This document shows, piece after piece, positions 23,701 to 30,276 of a stretch of 64,000 nucleotides of DNA. The notes below the pieces were generated by a model. It saw nothing but the letters and a program-made list of their open reading frames with translations, had not been told where the DNA came from and made no database searches. The translations under genes and the position numbers were made by a program. Numbering within the stretch: the stretch's first letter is position 1; each line of letters opens with the position of its first letter. The stretch lies in NCBI GenBank assembly GCA_012862575.1, contig BLSF01000054.1, forward strand, positions 124,001-188,000, in the 5' to 3' direction. Origin of the DNA: Parietichytrium sp. I65-24A (taxonomy: Eukaryota; Sar; Bigyra; Thraustochytrida; Thraustochytriidae).

Positions 23701-26700
23701 TTCCGTTATCAGTGCCATTTCGATCCGAACTCTGATGATGACTTCGCAATTGGGCGATTTGGTACTCCAGCAAATTCTGCAGCTCTGTCGGAATGCGCGA
23801 TCGACTATCTAGAGCTACGCGGCGGAGCTCGTGGAGCTGAGGGTGATCATAGCCGAACTGATCTTCGAGTGGTTTCAGGAATCCCAATTCGTTGCCCAAG
23901 GAAGATTCTAACCGAGCGCGAATTTGGTCCGCGGAGTAGCCGGGCAGATGTTTCGTGTAGAACGCGATTGCCATTGCCTCAAATACTGACGAGACAGGAA
24001 GTTCTGCGATTGCCTTTTCAAAATGATGAATCAGCAGGACATCGTCTGGGCAGATGTTGGAAACAAACGTTTTCAACTGAAGTTCTCTACCAGCATACTT
24101 GCGCCATAAAATTCTGGAAAGCCGATCCGAGCCAAGCTGCCGATGCATCTCGCTTCCTACCCCGATGATTCCTGATACTTTATTCGGGTCTTTTTGCAAG
24201 AGCATTCTAGCAACATCCACAAGGGCTTTCTGATACTGTTCTAAACCCTGTATTTGAGAAGAGAGTAGTCCGGATGATCTGTGCATCAAAGCTTTGAAGT
24301 CGCAATCGATAATCCAACCTTCCGATGTCGCATCCAAGTAAGCCTGTGAAATGTCGTGCGAGGAGCTCATCCGCGAAGCATAGGAGGAAGTGCTCGAGCC
24401 TCTTGATTGGCGAACCGCATTCAGACCAAACGTGTTATACAGCATTTCCGAAGTGCTCGGACTAACGCGTGCAGTATCAGATCTCATACGCTGGTCAGTA
24501 GCGTTGAAAGCCCGCTCTTGTGCCTGAAACTGTTCTCTCAGCGAGCTCCAGATATTGATATTTCCAGAAGAGTCCTCGTGGCTATCGGCGCCAGATAAGC
24601 CTCCGTACAAACCAATATTCTTCACTCGATAAGGAATGCGAAAGTTGACTGCGCCATTAAACACGATGTTGCAGGCAAAAACAAGTGGTATTCTTGCCTC
24701 CCCCACCTTGGATGGCCCATACACTGGTTGAGTTTGATAATTCAGCGGAAAAAACCGACTGAAAAAACTGTCTCTTTGCCTATCTGCCCAAGGGCCGTAA
24801 GTGATTGTTGTCAGAGACTCCACTCCATTCCGTGCTTTCACCTCAGATCTCTCCGAGCCGATGCTGATACTCAAGACGAATTTTGGAGCCTGGCGTTGAG
24901 CGGACGGACCCTCCACAAACCCTTCGATTTGCTCCGCAGTGACGGGGCCAGGCTCGTCGTACCACATATGGAATTCGATGCGATCCGTTACAAGGACATC
25001 AGGTTCAGGGAGATGGCCAGGCCGCTTTTTGGTTCTCTTTTTTTGGCGCTTGTGAAAGTTCAAAGGGGCGGCGGGGTGGTCAGAAGGAGACGAGTCCGCA
25101 TTGCTAGCCTGTGCGGGACGTGGCCCGTCTGGCTGCTGATATTGACTACTTTCACTTGCTCTGTGAGTGGAGCCTTGGCTAGACCGGGCGTGCCGTAAAA
25201 TGTGCGCTTTTTCATCAGTTGGGTCCCCCACAAGTTCGTTGACGTGATTGACGCGAACGGGCGAATGCGCGTCGGCGCCTTGCTCTTCTTTGGCAAGCTT
25301 GTCACCTCCCAAATGAGACAGTGACCTTCCAAAACTCCGAAGAACATCAAGACTGTTCCTTCGCTGTCCTCCTCCGCTCGAAGAACCGTTCCCGCCGGAG
25401 CCGGTCATGTACAGAGAGCTGTTGTTTCCTTGACCGTTTGCAGTGTGTTGAGTGCTGCTTTGATGGCCATGACGCCCCGCTTTGTCTCGGGGATTCTCAT
25501 TATCGAAGCTCTCCTCGTGATCAATCATTGAAGAATCCGTCGCGTATGCGCTATCCTCCCCCTCCTCTTCCTCATCGGGCACAAGCCTCCTTTTGTCGGT
25601 GGATGGCATAGAGATTTCTGGGAACAAGTCTCTGAAGAAACCTACGACGGCTCTTTTGCCATTCTCGAAAATATCATCTGAATAATGGACCTTTCTGTTT
25701 GTAGACGCCAATGTCTCTTCGCCAACATACTGCTTATTTCCAACGAATTTTAGCCTAACCTGGTTCCACACGAAGCGGCTTGCAACTCGATATTTGTCAA
25801 GGCCCGCATTGACTTGGTCCTCGGGGATTTGTTCGCAATAATGCATTCCGTAGCCTTTGCTCACATGCAAAACTAATGTGGATTCCAAGCTCGGGTCTGA
25901 TATGTACACACAAAGCTGGTTGAGCTCTACCTTGCTGATGGGAAACACCTGATAAAACCATGGCATCTCGTGAAGGCTCTCTTGCTTCTCCTCAGCGCCA
26001 GACATGGATTGCTCCTCTGCTTCCTCCTCGGACTCGGACGTTTCAAAATCCATGGATCCCCCATTTTCCAGATCGTCCTCTCGCGCAACACGTGCAGCCC
26101 CCCCACTCTTCCGACGTTTATGCCGCCCTCCACGGCTGCTTCCCGACCGACCCGAAAGCTCAGGAGAACGAGAAAAACGCGACTTGCAGCAGAAGATGAA
26201 AAGGAAAACTCTGTACAAGCACGAGCCAATTCTTGAGCAGGTCGATCTCTTGTGCAATCTCGAGGTTTCGAAAGCTGTCTCCGAGTCTTGATCATCTGGG
26301 ATATTTACATCAATGTGGCCCTGACTGTTCCTGCTCTTGCGAACATTCATTGGCTGCGAGCGAAATATCTTTTCCATAGCCTTTTCTATCTCCGTAAACT
26401 TTTCAACATTGTTGAAAACGCTCAGCTCCACACCAGAGAAAAAGGACGTCATGCGATAGGGCAGGCGGCTGCTTGCTTTATCCGCAAATTGCGCGCCAGA
26501 TTTAACGACACGCCTGGCGCGATGTGCCGATATGGGGGATATTCCTCCGTCCTCCTCGCCACCATGCACAGTCTCAGTCGGCTCGGCAATGTGCCCATCC
26601 TTAGACTGTGGAGGATTGTACTTTTTGCTCTCCATAAACTTCTCCGGGTTCCCGGCCACACTCTCCTTCGCGAGCCACCACAGGATAGACACTCCGCCTT

Positions 26701-27274
26701 CCACGATGCGAAGATGAATATTTGCAGATGCATATTCCAGATCTTCGAAGGTAATTTTGCCACCGTTCAGTGCAATTCGCATCGAGCGGATTCTGATTGC
26801 CGCAGAATCCGTGCTACCCTTACCGGGGCGCAGAACGAGAGAGTTGATGAACTTGGACACAATCCAGCCAACCAAGCGTGGGCTGAATTGCACGAGTAGA
26901 ATGATGCAAAAGCCCAAAATCATATTCCAGAACAGATACCCGAAAGGGAGCCCATCAGAGCCCCAATACACTTCCGCAAAGTTCTGCCAAAAGCTTCGGG
27001 CTTCGCAGAGCTGTGTTCCAGATGGCAGCGTTCGCAACTGACAACTTTCGGGACACCCGAAGGGTTCGCTAATCGAGTAGTCCAGCTGCACATCACATTC
27101 GTCCCCACGTGACGTGATCGATCTGCAGTACTCTCCTGAGGTGAGCCATTCGCACGACGTTTCCGCTTCGCAATCAATCTCGCTAATGTATGCCGTGCAA
27201 TTAACAGTTTGCGCGTGACCAAGATGCGCCGCGCAAATTGCAACGAGGCCGAGGCACGCAGCTCGCCTCGCCAT
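8765..27274 (-). CDS. BLTP1: Giant bridge-like lipid transfer protein BLTP1 (Csf1/KIAA1109/Tweek family)
   Basis: This uninterrupted frame of 6169 residues has its ATG at 27274. Residues 1-21 are a signal peptide. Residues 22-108 are a cysteine-rich lumenal head (C26, 35, 41, 50, 60, 74, 78, 90). Residues 109-130 are a membrane helix. Residues 163-200 are the chorein-like entry of the BLTP1 family (GKITFEDLEYASANIHLRI then VSILWW). The hallmark YGPWADRQRDSFFSRFFPL (about 820) matches animal BLTP1. A C2-like domain lies at about 1856-1945, a His-rich loop near 1680, a long Arg/Ser-rich segment at about 2600-2715, and the conserved C-terminal YVFESDFFDHPIVISTDIRD follows far downstream. BLTP1/Csf1 proteins form long hydrophobic channels that carry phospholipids from the ER to other membranes, including for GPI-anchor synthesis. 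At 6169 residues it is longer than human BLTP1 (about 5000), mainly through disordered insertions. No intron is needed across 18.5 kb. Confidence 0.93.
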   Translation of the reverse strand: MARRAACLGLVAICAAHLGHAQTVNCTAYISEIDCEAETSCEWLTSGEYCRSITSRGDECDVQLDYSISEPFGCPESCQLRTLPSGTQLCEARSFWQNFAEVYWGSDGLPFGYLFWNMILGFCIILLVQFSPRLVGWIVSKFINSLVLRPGKGSTDSAAIRIRSMRIALNGGKITFEDLEYASANIHLRIVEGGVSILWWLAKESVAGNPEKFMESKKYNPPQSKDGHIAEPTETVHGGEEDGGISPISAHRARRVVKSGAQFADKASSRLPYRMTSFFSGVELSVFNNVEKFTEIEKAMEKIFRSQPMNVRKSRNSQGHIDVNIPDDQDSETAFETSRLHKRSTCSRIGSCLYRVFLFIFCCKSRFSRSPELSGRSGSSRGGRHKRRKSGGAARVAREDDLENGGSMDFETSESEEEAEEQSMSGAEEKQESLHEMPWFYQVFPISKVELNQLCVYISDPSLESTLVLHVSKGYGMHYCEQIPEDQVNAGLDKYRVASRFVWNQVRLKFVGNKQYVGEETLASTNRKVHYSDDIFENGKRAVVGFFRDLFPEISMPSTDKRRLVPDEEEEGEDSAYATDSSMIDHEESFDNENPRDKAGRHGHQSSTQHTANGQGNNSSLYMTGSGGNGSSSGGGQRRNSLDVLRSFGRSLSHLGGDKLAKEEQGADAHSPVRVNHVNELVGDPTDEKAHILRHARSSQGSTHRASESSQYQQPDGPRPAQASNADSSPSDHPAAPLNFHKRQKKRTKKRPGHLPEPDVLVTDRIEFHMWYDEPGPVTAEQIEGFVEGPSAQRQAPKFVLSISIGSERSEVKARNGVESLTTITYGPWADRQRDSFFSRFFPLNYQTQPVYGPSKVGEARIPLVFACNIVFNGAVNFRIPYRVKNIGLYGGLSGADSHEDSSGNINIWSSLREQFQAQERAFNATDQRMRSDTARVSPSTSEMLYNTFGLNAVRQSRGSSTSSYASRMSSSHDISQAYLDATSEGWIIDCDFKALMHRSSGLLSSQIQGLEQYQKALVDVARMLLQKDPNKVSGIIGVGSEMHRQLGSDRLSRILWRKYAGRELQLKTFVSNICPDDVLLIHHFEKAIAELPVSSVFEAMAIAFYTKHLPGYSADQIRARLESSLGNELGFLKPLEDQFGYDHPQLHELRRVALDSRSRIPTELQNLLEYQIAQLRSHHQSSDRNGTDNGILSPTSAAAAQAMGTTSAQDDSHGKRDALNEIDGPLSFARAHGQACGWIELSMNQGSSISYDMPLVSMSASGYKTVFEVKMKQARVQSSVTQSRMLNCSEYVVRGLLQYTNEWNGKQQWIFQNALRSPELRPAREHINCITDLVSDWTSPEYGGSTNYSKLEFFVPIEYVFQGEMDKASWVFNVNEDNVVSSLDEDSCNHLVRLEVPKVKFEVDTQSLSFEASRENIRWSLSFENNKAVDSWSSSCHAALCLPAAHPRRSIVHPQPAANDHKVDWVEPHFLSFEAFYINGTYSYCNRINPHNTDVLNMNTHFVRPKLVLIPEGIQALMNFQKNYFGMCIYTISPDDYAACNNTNLRSRVAFQQWYVTPDQRIARAAANEYELLLQMSYTDVQLILPLYLHPKFDREGDFHDPDTHGIILSTSRFSLDMRYNACRFMDLCFNVDNVRIQLPSSEALGTTGLPSETAGLSGGLKQSAASTGNLVSLERKSPIGVHHHHHNHHHVGAASSPVASSPTEHMRRNVRRSSTKLPYLYPRHIRQHQQNRGGKKYLYPLYENSLARPQFGQLVWEGIRIHSNALYGRDEQNPVSPTCAYSDSKKIHVGSIRGDVQIAQLHSIIESLDSFSFGWSRLTDGNVGNGGQRFALRSGATDALPFALWDRITSTASKPAETFIVKFHLNNAKDLPRPSDSSEVVKVHAYAKVVCGDQVFRTHIMPDTDSPSWNSTYYFVVPVLSDMDVFIFDGAYGRRRLIGTLKLYVSMLSGSMVNLSYQQCKDLASTSHTSQLIGIQSQGSKNARKIESHPLYGEVKCLSSKLDASQCHPHFLSSRAMHKYKKVSKKGNSGPINAPTFIFRPENGSNAKREARLVYGVQIYKISTNVMTQIQRTLKEEPNASLSKAKDAIQYAAFSYASYRWSNAMLFKQHARADQDKSYLEAVVSPVGIDGQDDQHISHRRRSDVMTSSAVSIEPSSTHSSSFIRLRFPRRGTSSSDSGLGGYENDSVGGGAYSFVNSQAWFQKSGGETPYSPESETHGQPFNIYNESVDRTTSCLSEEDSAQELSRLYARRTVVCTVSPQRITLWCPNGKSIVHMETAQAKLVGDTLINHQNAWRLSSVNQLGIEIRQLAQVEHFNEGGKSSKLMQDSSSMYFQNMGSRRYASDTFHRRSQVYRSMKAGDGDEEEVSAWIQLGYLQAGAEFSLSGTLVDLDQHVRNQESFLEILNEARQLRIEMFDDVTASHQYPLQWSSLFAKLPKVDYKYAVQMYKFNYVQTETSKPQAASAATSVPSNSATGGAHPPVAASQTTANAPTMEDKASKIESFRTGTGGIAPNGPVLGIQGKSGRASEIARASSFTAQSLTKQRKTELDDARSLNLEEGKTFKPSRRSRRQKGADKSGNRAARRPAEEKNAAVQPYADQTDEKDSGSDSEGSFWSAEDGAKSLDDAPRFSKTSRSRSSSFSYSSHSSYSSYSSRSSDSRSSGSRSSRSTSSSYSRSSRSSSSGSRSSSSSRSRSSSSRSPSPVSHDLDKSWSKTELDEERVGDLSYSDKSLSGSSSSPSTASSSSSEGSIEKELRRAKSMRRIHSSEARPCTGIYTGANVGAFSASEILEHHVEVANLYPYVENFSLESVPFSILECPSVQAQPRNQSVHFTNMVRQGVPVNVAGDCGVLHTCIKANGPGVCVVAVDGSDKINAQSDRRSREPDFSSRFGGEGSQDSEIQTLEINSTDRINIFVTPQGVKELELMMLAFHPVAPQIDQLLNYFEKHYLKMPSSDKEVKANAGGKNEPCAGKTRGKFYFRGLNLRMLHVGIPSMMREDIQAEIAREGLSPPVGTKRSRKRQHVKPVPYLLEMRWDDINLMAQFGLEETDVSFRTGDLATTLGIINAFEAEDVIELVQANSTKRVVDRICKVSRLCIEKVVMDGSITQHSDSKQASEFGADRLHFSVDRVKFDSGADAIRPMFNTAHVWLTATLSLAEVMTGLEFRRQQQWALLAGSVLKLAWRLDHITEINTEPKKIQSLAELCPQTEWQSHDEGTLSRAVVISRFRRIACFIPEYEQLLHGVAACQLDRHADVNTIPLDILAGVGSQMNMYLEKGYKRHFPSSYSFFMDVLNAPMMASSSVARSTSFVKRPRNVDVQIMAKEMLAQVLVPDKVGGRRRAKDVFMFASPSPEVEKAVSKIWTTVEVHPADCVCLSSKVCNVTFNLFKSVTEMTSSKARRGDPGGVVGGPASDGVPNLSRGFNELGSTASIPSTLTSSGPAIRAVSFSADYTMSSRVDKISTSVSPDFMNAVSASRTVLEHTSILLNDFNFKRRSAAHLHETEISTIRCNEDVGESLNPFHHHIPVEISRDADNGAQNITWQPLAKNRRGKTQKQPSVLNMDTPFDQARLSNQQNSRGEDTLGDMRAPKFVRDQGASNGLARGASKRRGDTIEMVNLRDSDTELQTFSSLDDSSLAKRRDSGLPGHTRVHSSSVTEDLKMRLSRTRKSKMDAKRRKSMLQGGAHIQPTESNIASSERPGLAGFRSENLPSTSNGYNADAHAPPDAFDMGDLDEEIEVEESHLDPYVMPGPAYAAPPSEELRVRFAKEQSSNSLLSEATGTTDPDAVEYVLHEQQSSFFVTVFIEDFKAILRSASTVATECKLLDTVSPSEDKEELAETLAVMSLKRQNMSWNRLSQHHEAELSAQADHGAQIQQDQGSSSTLPENANRLRDFLLLSIESVMFKVLGTKPGQKNLWECSFGVSNVHVNGLLAVDPKSASGGRNALGAETLTDVRFMIGTQSTIASIPLHAMDQRKVQTLIDAWFMSYKSSLERWGDFTTGRAYGPSSRLNPGAMSPRSVIETGLSPTEGNGSDTWGAGVLPGQNEGVRGNSSSFDRGRASSADEANTSSPRKRRRRHSLHEKIETLANAAAVMHQDPGIVKVKYSVTCRLYNIEAVIQPTARLLVRYNMKSLSASFSKDEDSTLSSQLNIGKSTIAFDKRQSRVTITTVDQIYSAAKSGAALEKKDKKQDEKDGLEDGILFEQSLPQIWLRAGLRASKKHAPVSRRHPEKEGDFAETHTRHQKSHSLESVSLVSESGSRMDRRADMSSFPMAFSTLSSNVSVATESVSGARLHKGRNRERALLADPNTELVMRLKVIVEPIRNSFTPDVVEQFLVLQSGLATEINSLLASLNRFSAEMAGQQPQSPTHIRESPAVSSREPPNRANLGEGDATTFRAKKPKGLAVQVPMASSNAAPNRATLMVPDTDDYAQGSAHRMRYSFNFILGGISLAAMSDVETTDSPNLTEIGRAWDKGTSTELKRKGPWAELHTGRFQFIIKSAFSNDFVPRQELEKEGSNHSVDWKANSEVKLDHLLSDDADDRFISESQDMVWFGRVKFQGLQCSLHRVKFDTGVPKKAGSSDEEAGASVDDLLNVRTDIKVLYDPISSKHLPSDEQGMTSIIRSAWNQTCTVRIENTLFTVEPGFVESGRSLWVEYIHAVRLYQYMRANERSLFPDAGSDAEDHTAQFAEEGETDLGQFERMDRYVQLMWKNVKEPIRSELNGTKLYLKSLKRMAVNINIFNTALVVPYRYIPSHAQHHAGGQPKEDGSLFVTLESIRGRGYMDNLVTALFDDLHGGESVESLHRRIRNSAAFRSGASVSSAGASRNAAGEQGLMRRKENSLIGCLVSSDLIASFQSTKVRIPQAGPVDVRLHQQSSCTFALNSVQVSLSGTTSGSNETKTMNRGGVISVASPTDKSRHDSEHASSSGEPGTQDREDAVKLAVVVTVSGPVINVGLSALPQIVGLKESYTLATLRFPSQAAPDVADAESDNMSLEIRIPESNMAGDDARKPLYRTSPLRPVSVDLTVRVNPGSVSISGKDAKEDLRRNARTGSGIESLGGAEVTGKLASFGLPRICLTSYMSRVDEVSVVETRVAPFPIPSHQRRRSSSDNVVPADLMMGSSRKKGSPGRQKHAKSVDSTDSGPRPEPMNPGARRTRPRFSSDTETPRPSARLSKVSKSIEDSRVRKHHFTTVSHVNASFEISFEEIQLAQVAIVAADRVLAELSRIDCEAEEHRARSHRGPATSFVSSGYDLHSDADMNSEGGAHAQGLQEEDGSNVSSEVRWNVMVRLSPLSIVSSFEALNPGDDVSAKIAVKKPIEFMFSSGPEIMNAGDEDTITVECMTVYIPQIEAVLHEPAYFGKITFLELRGNMSQGHGLMALPVNVSMFDVGRVECDFNFFNAEKLFGLQYGWSREWQNAEKVVELLSGYRAVHEGSAESSGVSEATASVGVESEADFRQLPGGGMHRYERPSSARVGGGRESTGDGVGEDEFLFMEEDFYKPAQHSSTMMVETRIGYIDVKADLGMHQPMVVSLEVMGISSRYFQPQMVSAVNVPEVVHFFLDTKAILLQSRGQLEGGLHIDPGVVLHLMRDSSRMPSMDMLMDRPSYVSATDIRRFHESSPPPAADWQPWMKNKSALNHCRFKIKNKLWSQILDSPATNDPVQQRNLLLALDSQGFLLAVSEDVPDLRTCTSIVILSAAYFDMHLSSEAMPSLIRLYKKLEEQFDEGKRSAKPKFYGKESDANSTAWAFGGDGHQKSKTLGSYESSGTVLEVGSTDGRRDSSLSNAERVREATLRALKATGIVQIDIESLDISLVRDVSNDRKKSPAVAATLDETCSLYLSVGKHGNEIIRKLEVSLKHSFMVSRYEQMFVPGNQFASYLHTHGRLYQQQRDPKSSASFKERRPLTSSSSVHSLGATSAREEAHNEGSGKKEDPMRKGSNLSMPHSRHSKGRKRQKPVFALHQSSIKMRTTQKLNPPDRVQNRRAPAVPTYELIPRLQYVFESDFFDHPIVISTDIRDYTYVKKIVDGCLRSVQESLHPGSMLEYSGENSSADDHLFKGGGRDSADAGARGARGDGGDEFQRLFLQDPNVRESFVFNPQVNVMGDATTIALGIVMNRLDLNKEKLPEKLHAMLTDNLETLLAVAHDGLRAMDRAFGDQPTGDRSSRRGRGD

Positions 27275-28281
27275 CGCGGATGCCTTCCCTACGCGCCACT
27301 GGATCTAGAATTTCCTGCTTCCCGACCTCTAATCTTGCTGACCGAAATTTCAATTTCGCCTTTTAAGACGTTGTTTGTTCGCCCAATCTCTTCCGACAAC
27401 CAGCAAACCTCAATTCAAGAGTTCTCCAGTCTGCGAACCGAGAGAGGAAAGAACAGACAGGCCAGCCACCAACCACGAACCACGAACCACCAGCCACCAG
27501 ATCGGCAGCACGCTAGTGCAGTCCCCACACTACTCGACTATTGTCTCCGGCACCTCGGACACTGTCGCAACAGCCACTTTCTCTTCCGCCAAAACACGCT
27601 CTTCAACAGCAGGTCCGATCCCAAACGCCTCTGCGGGGGCCGTGTTGGCCGACTCTTGCGGGGGCCGAAGACGCTCACCTGCGTTCCGCTTAATCGTGCG
27701 CGGACACTTGACTGAGGGTGGGTGCATACGTATGCTACTCACAGAGTTCAAGAGTTGGCCGCGAGTGCCGTGAGGAAAACTGTTTCAGATTGGTCCCGTT
27801 GCTGGGTGCTCCCCTGCCGTTCTCCGATTCAGAGTCGCCACCCGTGTCTGTTAATGACAAAGCTATGGGTATGTTGTGGTTCAGCCGGTTGTTGCTAGGC
27901 AGCTAAAGAACACAAGACCTGGAGGGAAGTTGGGAGTGCGTGATGTAATGTGGTGCCTGCTCTATAAGGCGAGCTAGCGTAAACAATGAGGCTGGTGTTC
28001 CGACCAAAGGGTAGTGGGAGATAGGTAACTCTAAGAGTCGGAATTACACTTTGCGAGCTTTGTGAGCTTTGTGAGCTTTTGCACATTTTGGAATATTTTG
28101 GAAAGATGAGGAGTTGACTGTCAATGAGCTCTCACAACGTGCACCGCATCCTTGGGGAGAGAGCAAAGCTGGGAAAGATGCCAAGTTGCAGACCAGTCAA
28201 AGGCTGCAAAGCAAAGTGATTGTGTGCATTTTGGTTGATGTGACAGGGAGAGGGGTGAAGGTGAATTCTGAATACATTATC
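27275..28281. promoter_or_regulatory. Spacer between IFT70 3' end and BLTP1 start
   Basis: This 1 kb region presumably carries the BLTP1 promoter. It holds a degenerate ACCACGA/CCAGCCA repeat (about 27462-27500) and one GCGCGGACAC (27698-27707). Short open frames on both strands (for example 27530-27751 -) have no family resemblance. Confidence 0.5.
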
Positions 28282-30276
28282 TTATTCCATGAGACGCAGA
28301 TATATGCGCTTGATAGCTCTTGCTTCGAAAGAGACATTGTGGATGGTGGGGTCAACCTGCACATCTGGCCCGGTTTCGATGACCGTGAGGATGCCCTTGC
28401 CGTGGCGATCAGCAGCCTCGAGGAACGAGATGATCTCGTGCATGGTTGCGTCGGGGAGAACGAGCATATGCTTGGCCAAGGTCTCGGCCAAAGCCAAAAA
28501 GCAGCGCTTCGCGTAGTACCATGTATCGGTTCCGAGCTTCTTGTCGTACGGCTCGAGGCTCTTCATGATCCTTGAAATACCAAACTCGTAATTGCCCTTC
28601 GCGCAATACAGTGTTCCGATGACCAGATTTACAATGCACAGATGGAAGCACTGCTTCTCCGGGTCCTCGTATGCGATGCGTTCCTCCTCCTTCTCGATCC
28701 TTCGCATGAGTTCCTCCGCCTTTTCGTTTTGGCTGGTCATAATGTACGAAACGCACAGGTTTGCAAGCACGATGGCAGTGACATCGAGAATCTGCTCCGT
28801 CTTCTTAACAATTGGCTCGTAGTAATGTATTGCCTGCTTGTACTTGCCCTGCATGAAGAAAACATGTGCGACATTTCTTCGCCAGCTGGGGTGCTCTGAG
28901 CAAAACTCTGAACTCTGACGGAAGATCTTCTCTACCATGCTGTAGTGCTCACGATCCCAGTAGATGCGAGCCTGGCTCATGAGGACTGGGATGTACTTTT
29001 CCAGAGCCAGGTCGTACTCCGCAAGCGCATCTTTGACAGCGTCATTATCGCGAGAAAGCCTTGAGTCCTGGATTTTCTTGGTGAGCTTGCGCAAGTTTTC
29101 AATGTTGCGCTTTGCTAGATCGTCGTACTTGCGGTACGCTTCCTCTGGTGAAGTTTGGACCATGATGGTAGCGTCCAAAAAGTCGTACAGCTCCGGAGAG
29201 AGGTTCTTGAAGGTAAGATGGGTGTGCTCGGCGAGGACGTCTGCAGCCAAGTCGTAGTATTGATACTTGCAGTACAATAGCAATATGTTTCCAAAGGTTT
29301 GTGGTGGATGCGGTGGGTTGGCGAGCAAAAAGTTGAGCTTCCGTGACCCGCCAGTGAAGTCTTGCTCGATATTCATCAAAGCTTGATTGTGCAGGGTGAC
29401 CGGGTCAAGCTCTTCCTCCGTTCTCGGCGGCATGTCACTGAGTGCTTCGCGCGCCCCTTCGTAGTTGCCGACTGGCTTCATGGAGTACTCGATTGCGGCT
29501 TTTAAGTTGAAGGCTTCCACAAGTGCAGTTTCGCGAAGGACCTGCGAGTTGCCAACGCTGCGGACGTCCATGCCTTCAGCGTTACTTCCCACTCCGAGCT
29601 CTGGGTGTTCCCGGACTCCCCGCTCAATGATCTCCGCAATGTGCTTGAGCGCTGGGCCAAACTGGCCCATTTGATAGTGGCACAGCGCAATGTTGTGGGC
29701 CAAGTCTGGCTGGTACCCAGTGGTATTCATTGCCTCCGTGAACTTGACTCTTGCTTCTTCGAATTTGCCCTCCTTGTACGCGATGCAGGCGTGGCAAATG
29801 ATTGTCTCCGGGTCGTCCGGCAGGCACTGGTCCGCCAACGTTTCGCAAGCGCGGAGGTCCTCTTGTTCGTACTTGATGGCCGCCTGCAGCATGGCCAATC
29901 GTTGGGCGTATTGCGGGTCGTCAATCTGGAAGCAAGCCCTGGTTGCTTCGGCGTACAATCCGGCCTTGTAGAGTGACTGAGCAAAGTAGATTCTGTATTC
30001 TTGCACATCGGGGTAGAGCTTGGTGAGCTGCTCGTACATTCGCACCGAGTTTGGAAAGTCTTGCACCATGTAGTAAGAATAGCCGAGTAGAGACAGAGCT
30101 GCCCTCGATCTCGGAAAATTTTGCAGCTCCAGCGTCAACTTGGAAATCACCTCCATATACTTGCCCTCGTTGATAAGCCCGTAAATCACCTCCGTGTACG
30201 CGCCCTCCGCGATTTGATTCCCAAACACCACTTGGCCGCCGCCGCCATGGGAGGTTGTCAGAGCCGCGGTCATCAT
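28282..30276 (-). CDS. IFT70: Intraflagellar transport protein IFT70 (TTC30/DYF-1)
   Basis: This 664-residue TPR superhelix has its ATG at 30276, directly followed by a second ATG. It matches TTC30/IFT70: the opening IPEGxYT-like EGAYTEVIYGLINEGKY (about 23-39), ALSLLGYSYYMVQDFPNS, the central NIALCHYQMGQFGPALKHI, the conserved YCKYQYYDLAADVLAEH and PSWRRNVAHVFFMQGKYK. Length is as in animals and Chlamydomonas (about 640-665). IFT70 is a core IFT-B subunit that wraps IFT52 and is needed to build cilia and flagella and for tubulin polyglutamylation, which links it functionally to TTLL9 in this window. Its presence shows that the organism makes a flagellum at some stage. A TGAGGAC repeat lies upstream. 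Confidence 0.97.
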   Translation of the reverse strand: MMTAALTTSHGGGGQVVFGNQIAEGAYTEVIYGLINEGKYMEVISKLTLELQNFPRSRAALSLLGYSYYMVQDFPNSVRMYEQLTKLYPDVQEYRIYFAQSLYKAGLYAEATRACFQIDDPQYAQRLAMLQAAIKYEQEDLRACETLADQCLPDDPETIICHACIAYKEGKFEEARVKFTEAMNTTGYQPDLAHNIALCHYQMGQFGPALKHIAEIIERGVREHPELGVGSNAEGMDVRSVGNSQVLRETALVEAFNLKAAIEYSMKPVGNYEGAREALSDMPPRTEEELDPVTLHNQALMNIEQDFTGGSRKLNFLLANPPHPPQTFGNILLLYCKYQYYDLAADVLAEHTHLTFKNLSPELYDFLDATIMVQTSPEEAYRKYDDLAKRNIENLRKLTKKIQDSRLSRDNDAVKDALAEYDLALEKYIPVLMSQARIYWDREHYSMVEKIFRQSSEFCSEHPSWRRNVAHVFFMQGKYKQAIHYYEPIVKKTEQILDVTAIVLANLCVSYIMTSQNEKAEELMRRIEKEEERIAYEDPEKQCFHLCIVNLVIGTLYCAKGNYEFGISRIMKSLEPYDKKLGTDTWYYAKRCFLALAETLAKHMLVLPDATMHEIISFLEAADRHGKGILTVIETGPDVQVDPTIHNVSFEARAIKRIYLRLME

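Noticed and set aside
27530-27751. Minus-strand 73-codon frame upstream of BLTP1
   Set aside because: Low-complexity Glu/Val/Pro composition, overlaps an equally long plus-strand frame, no known family.
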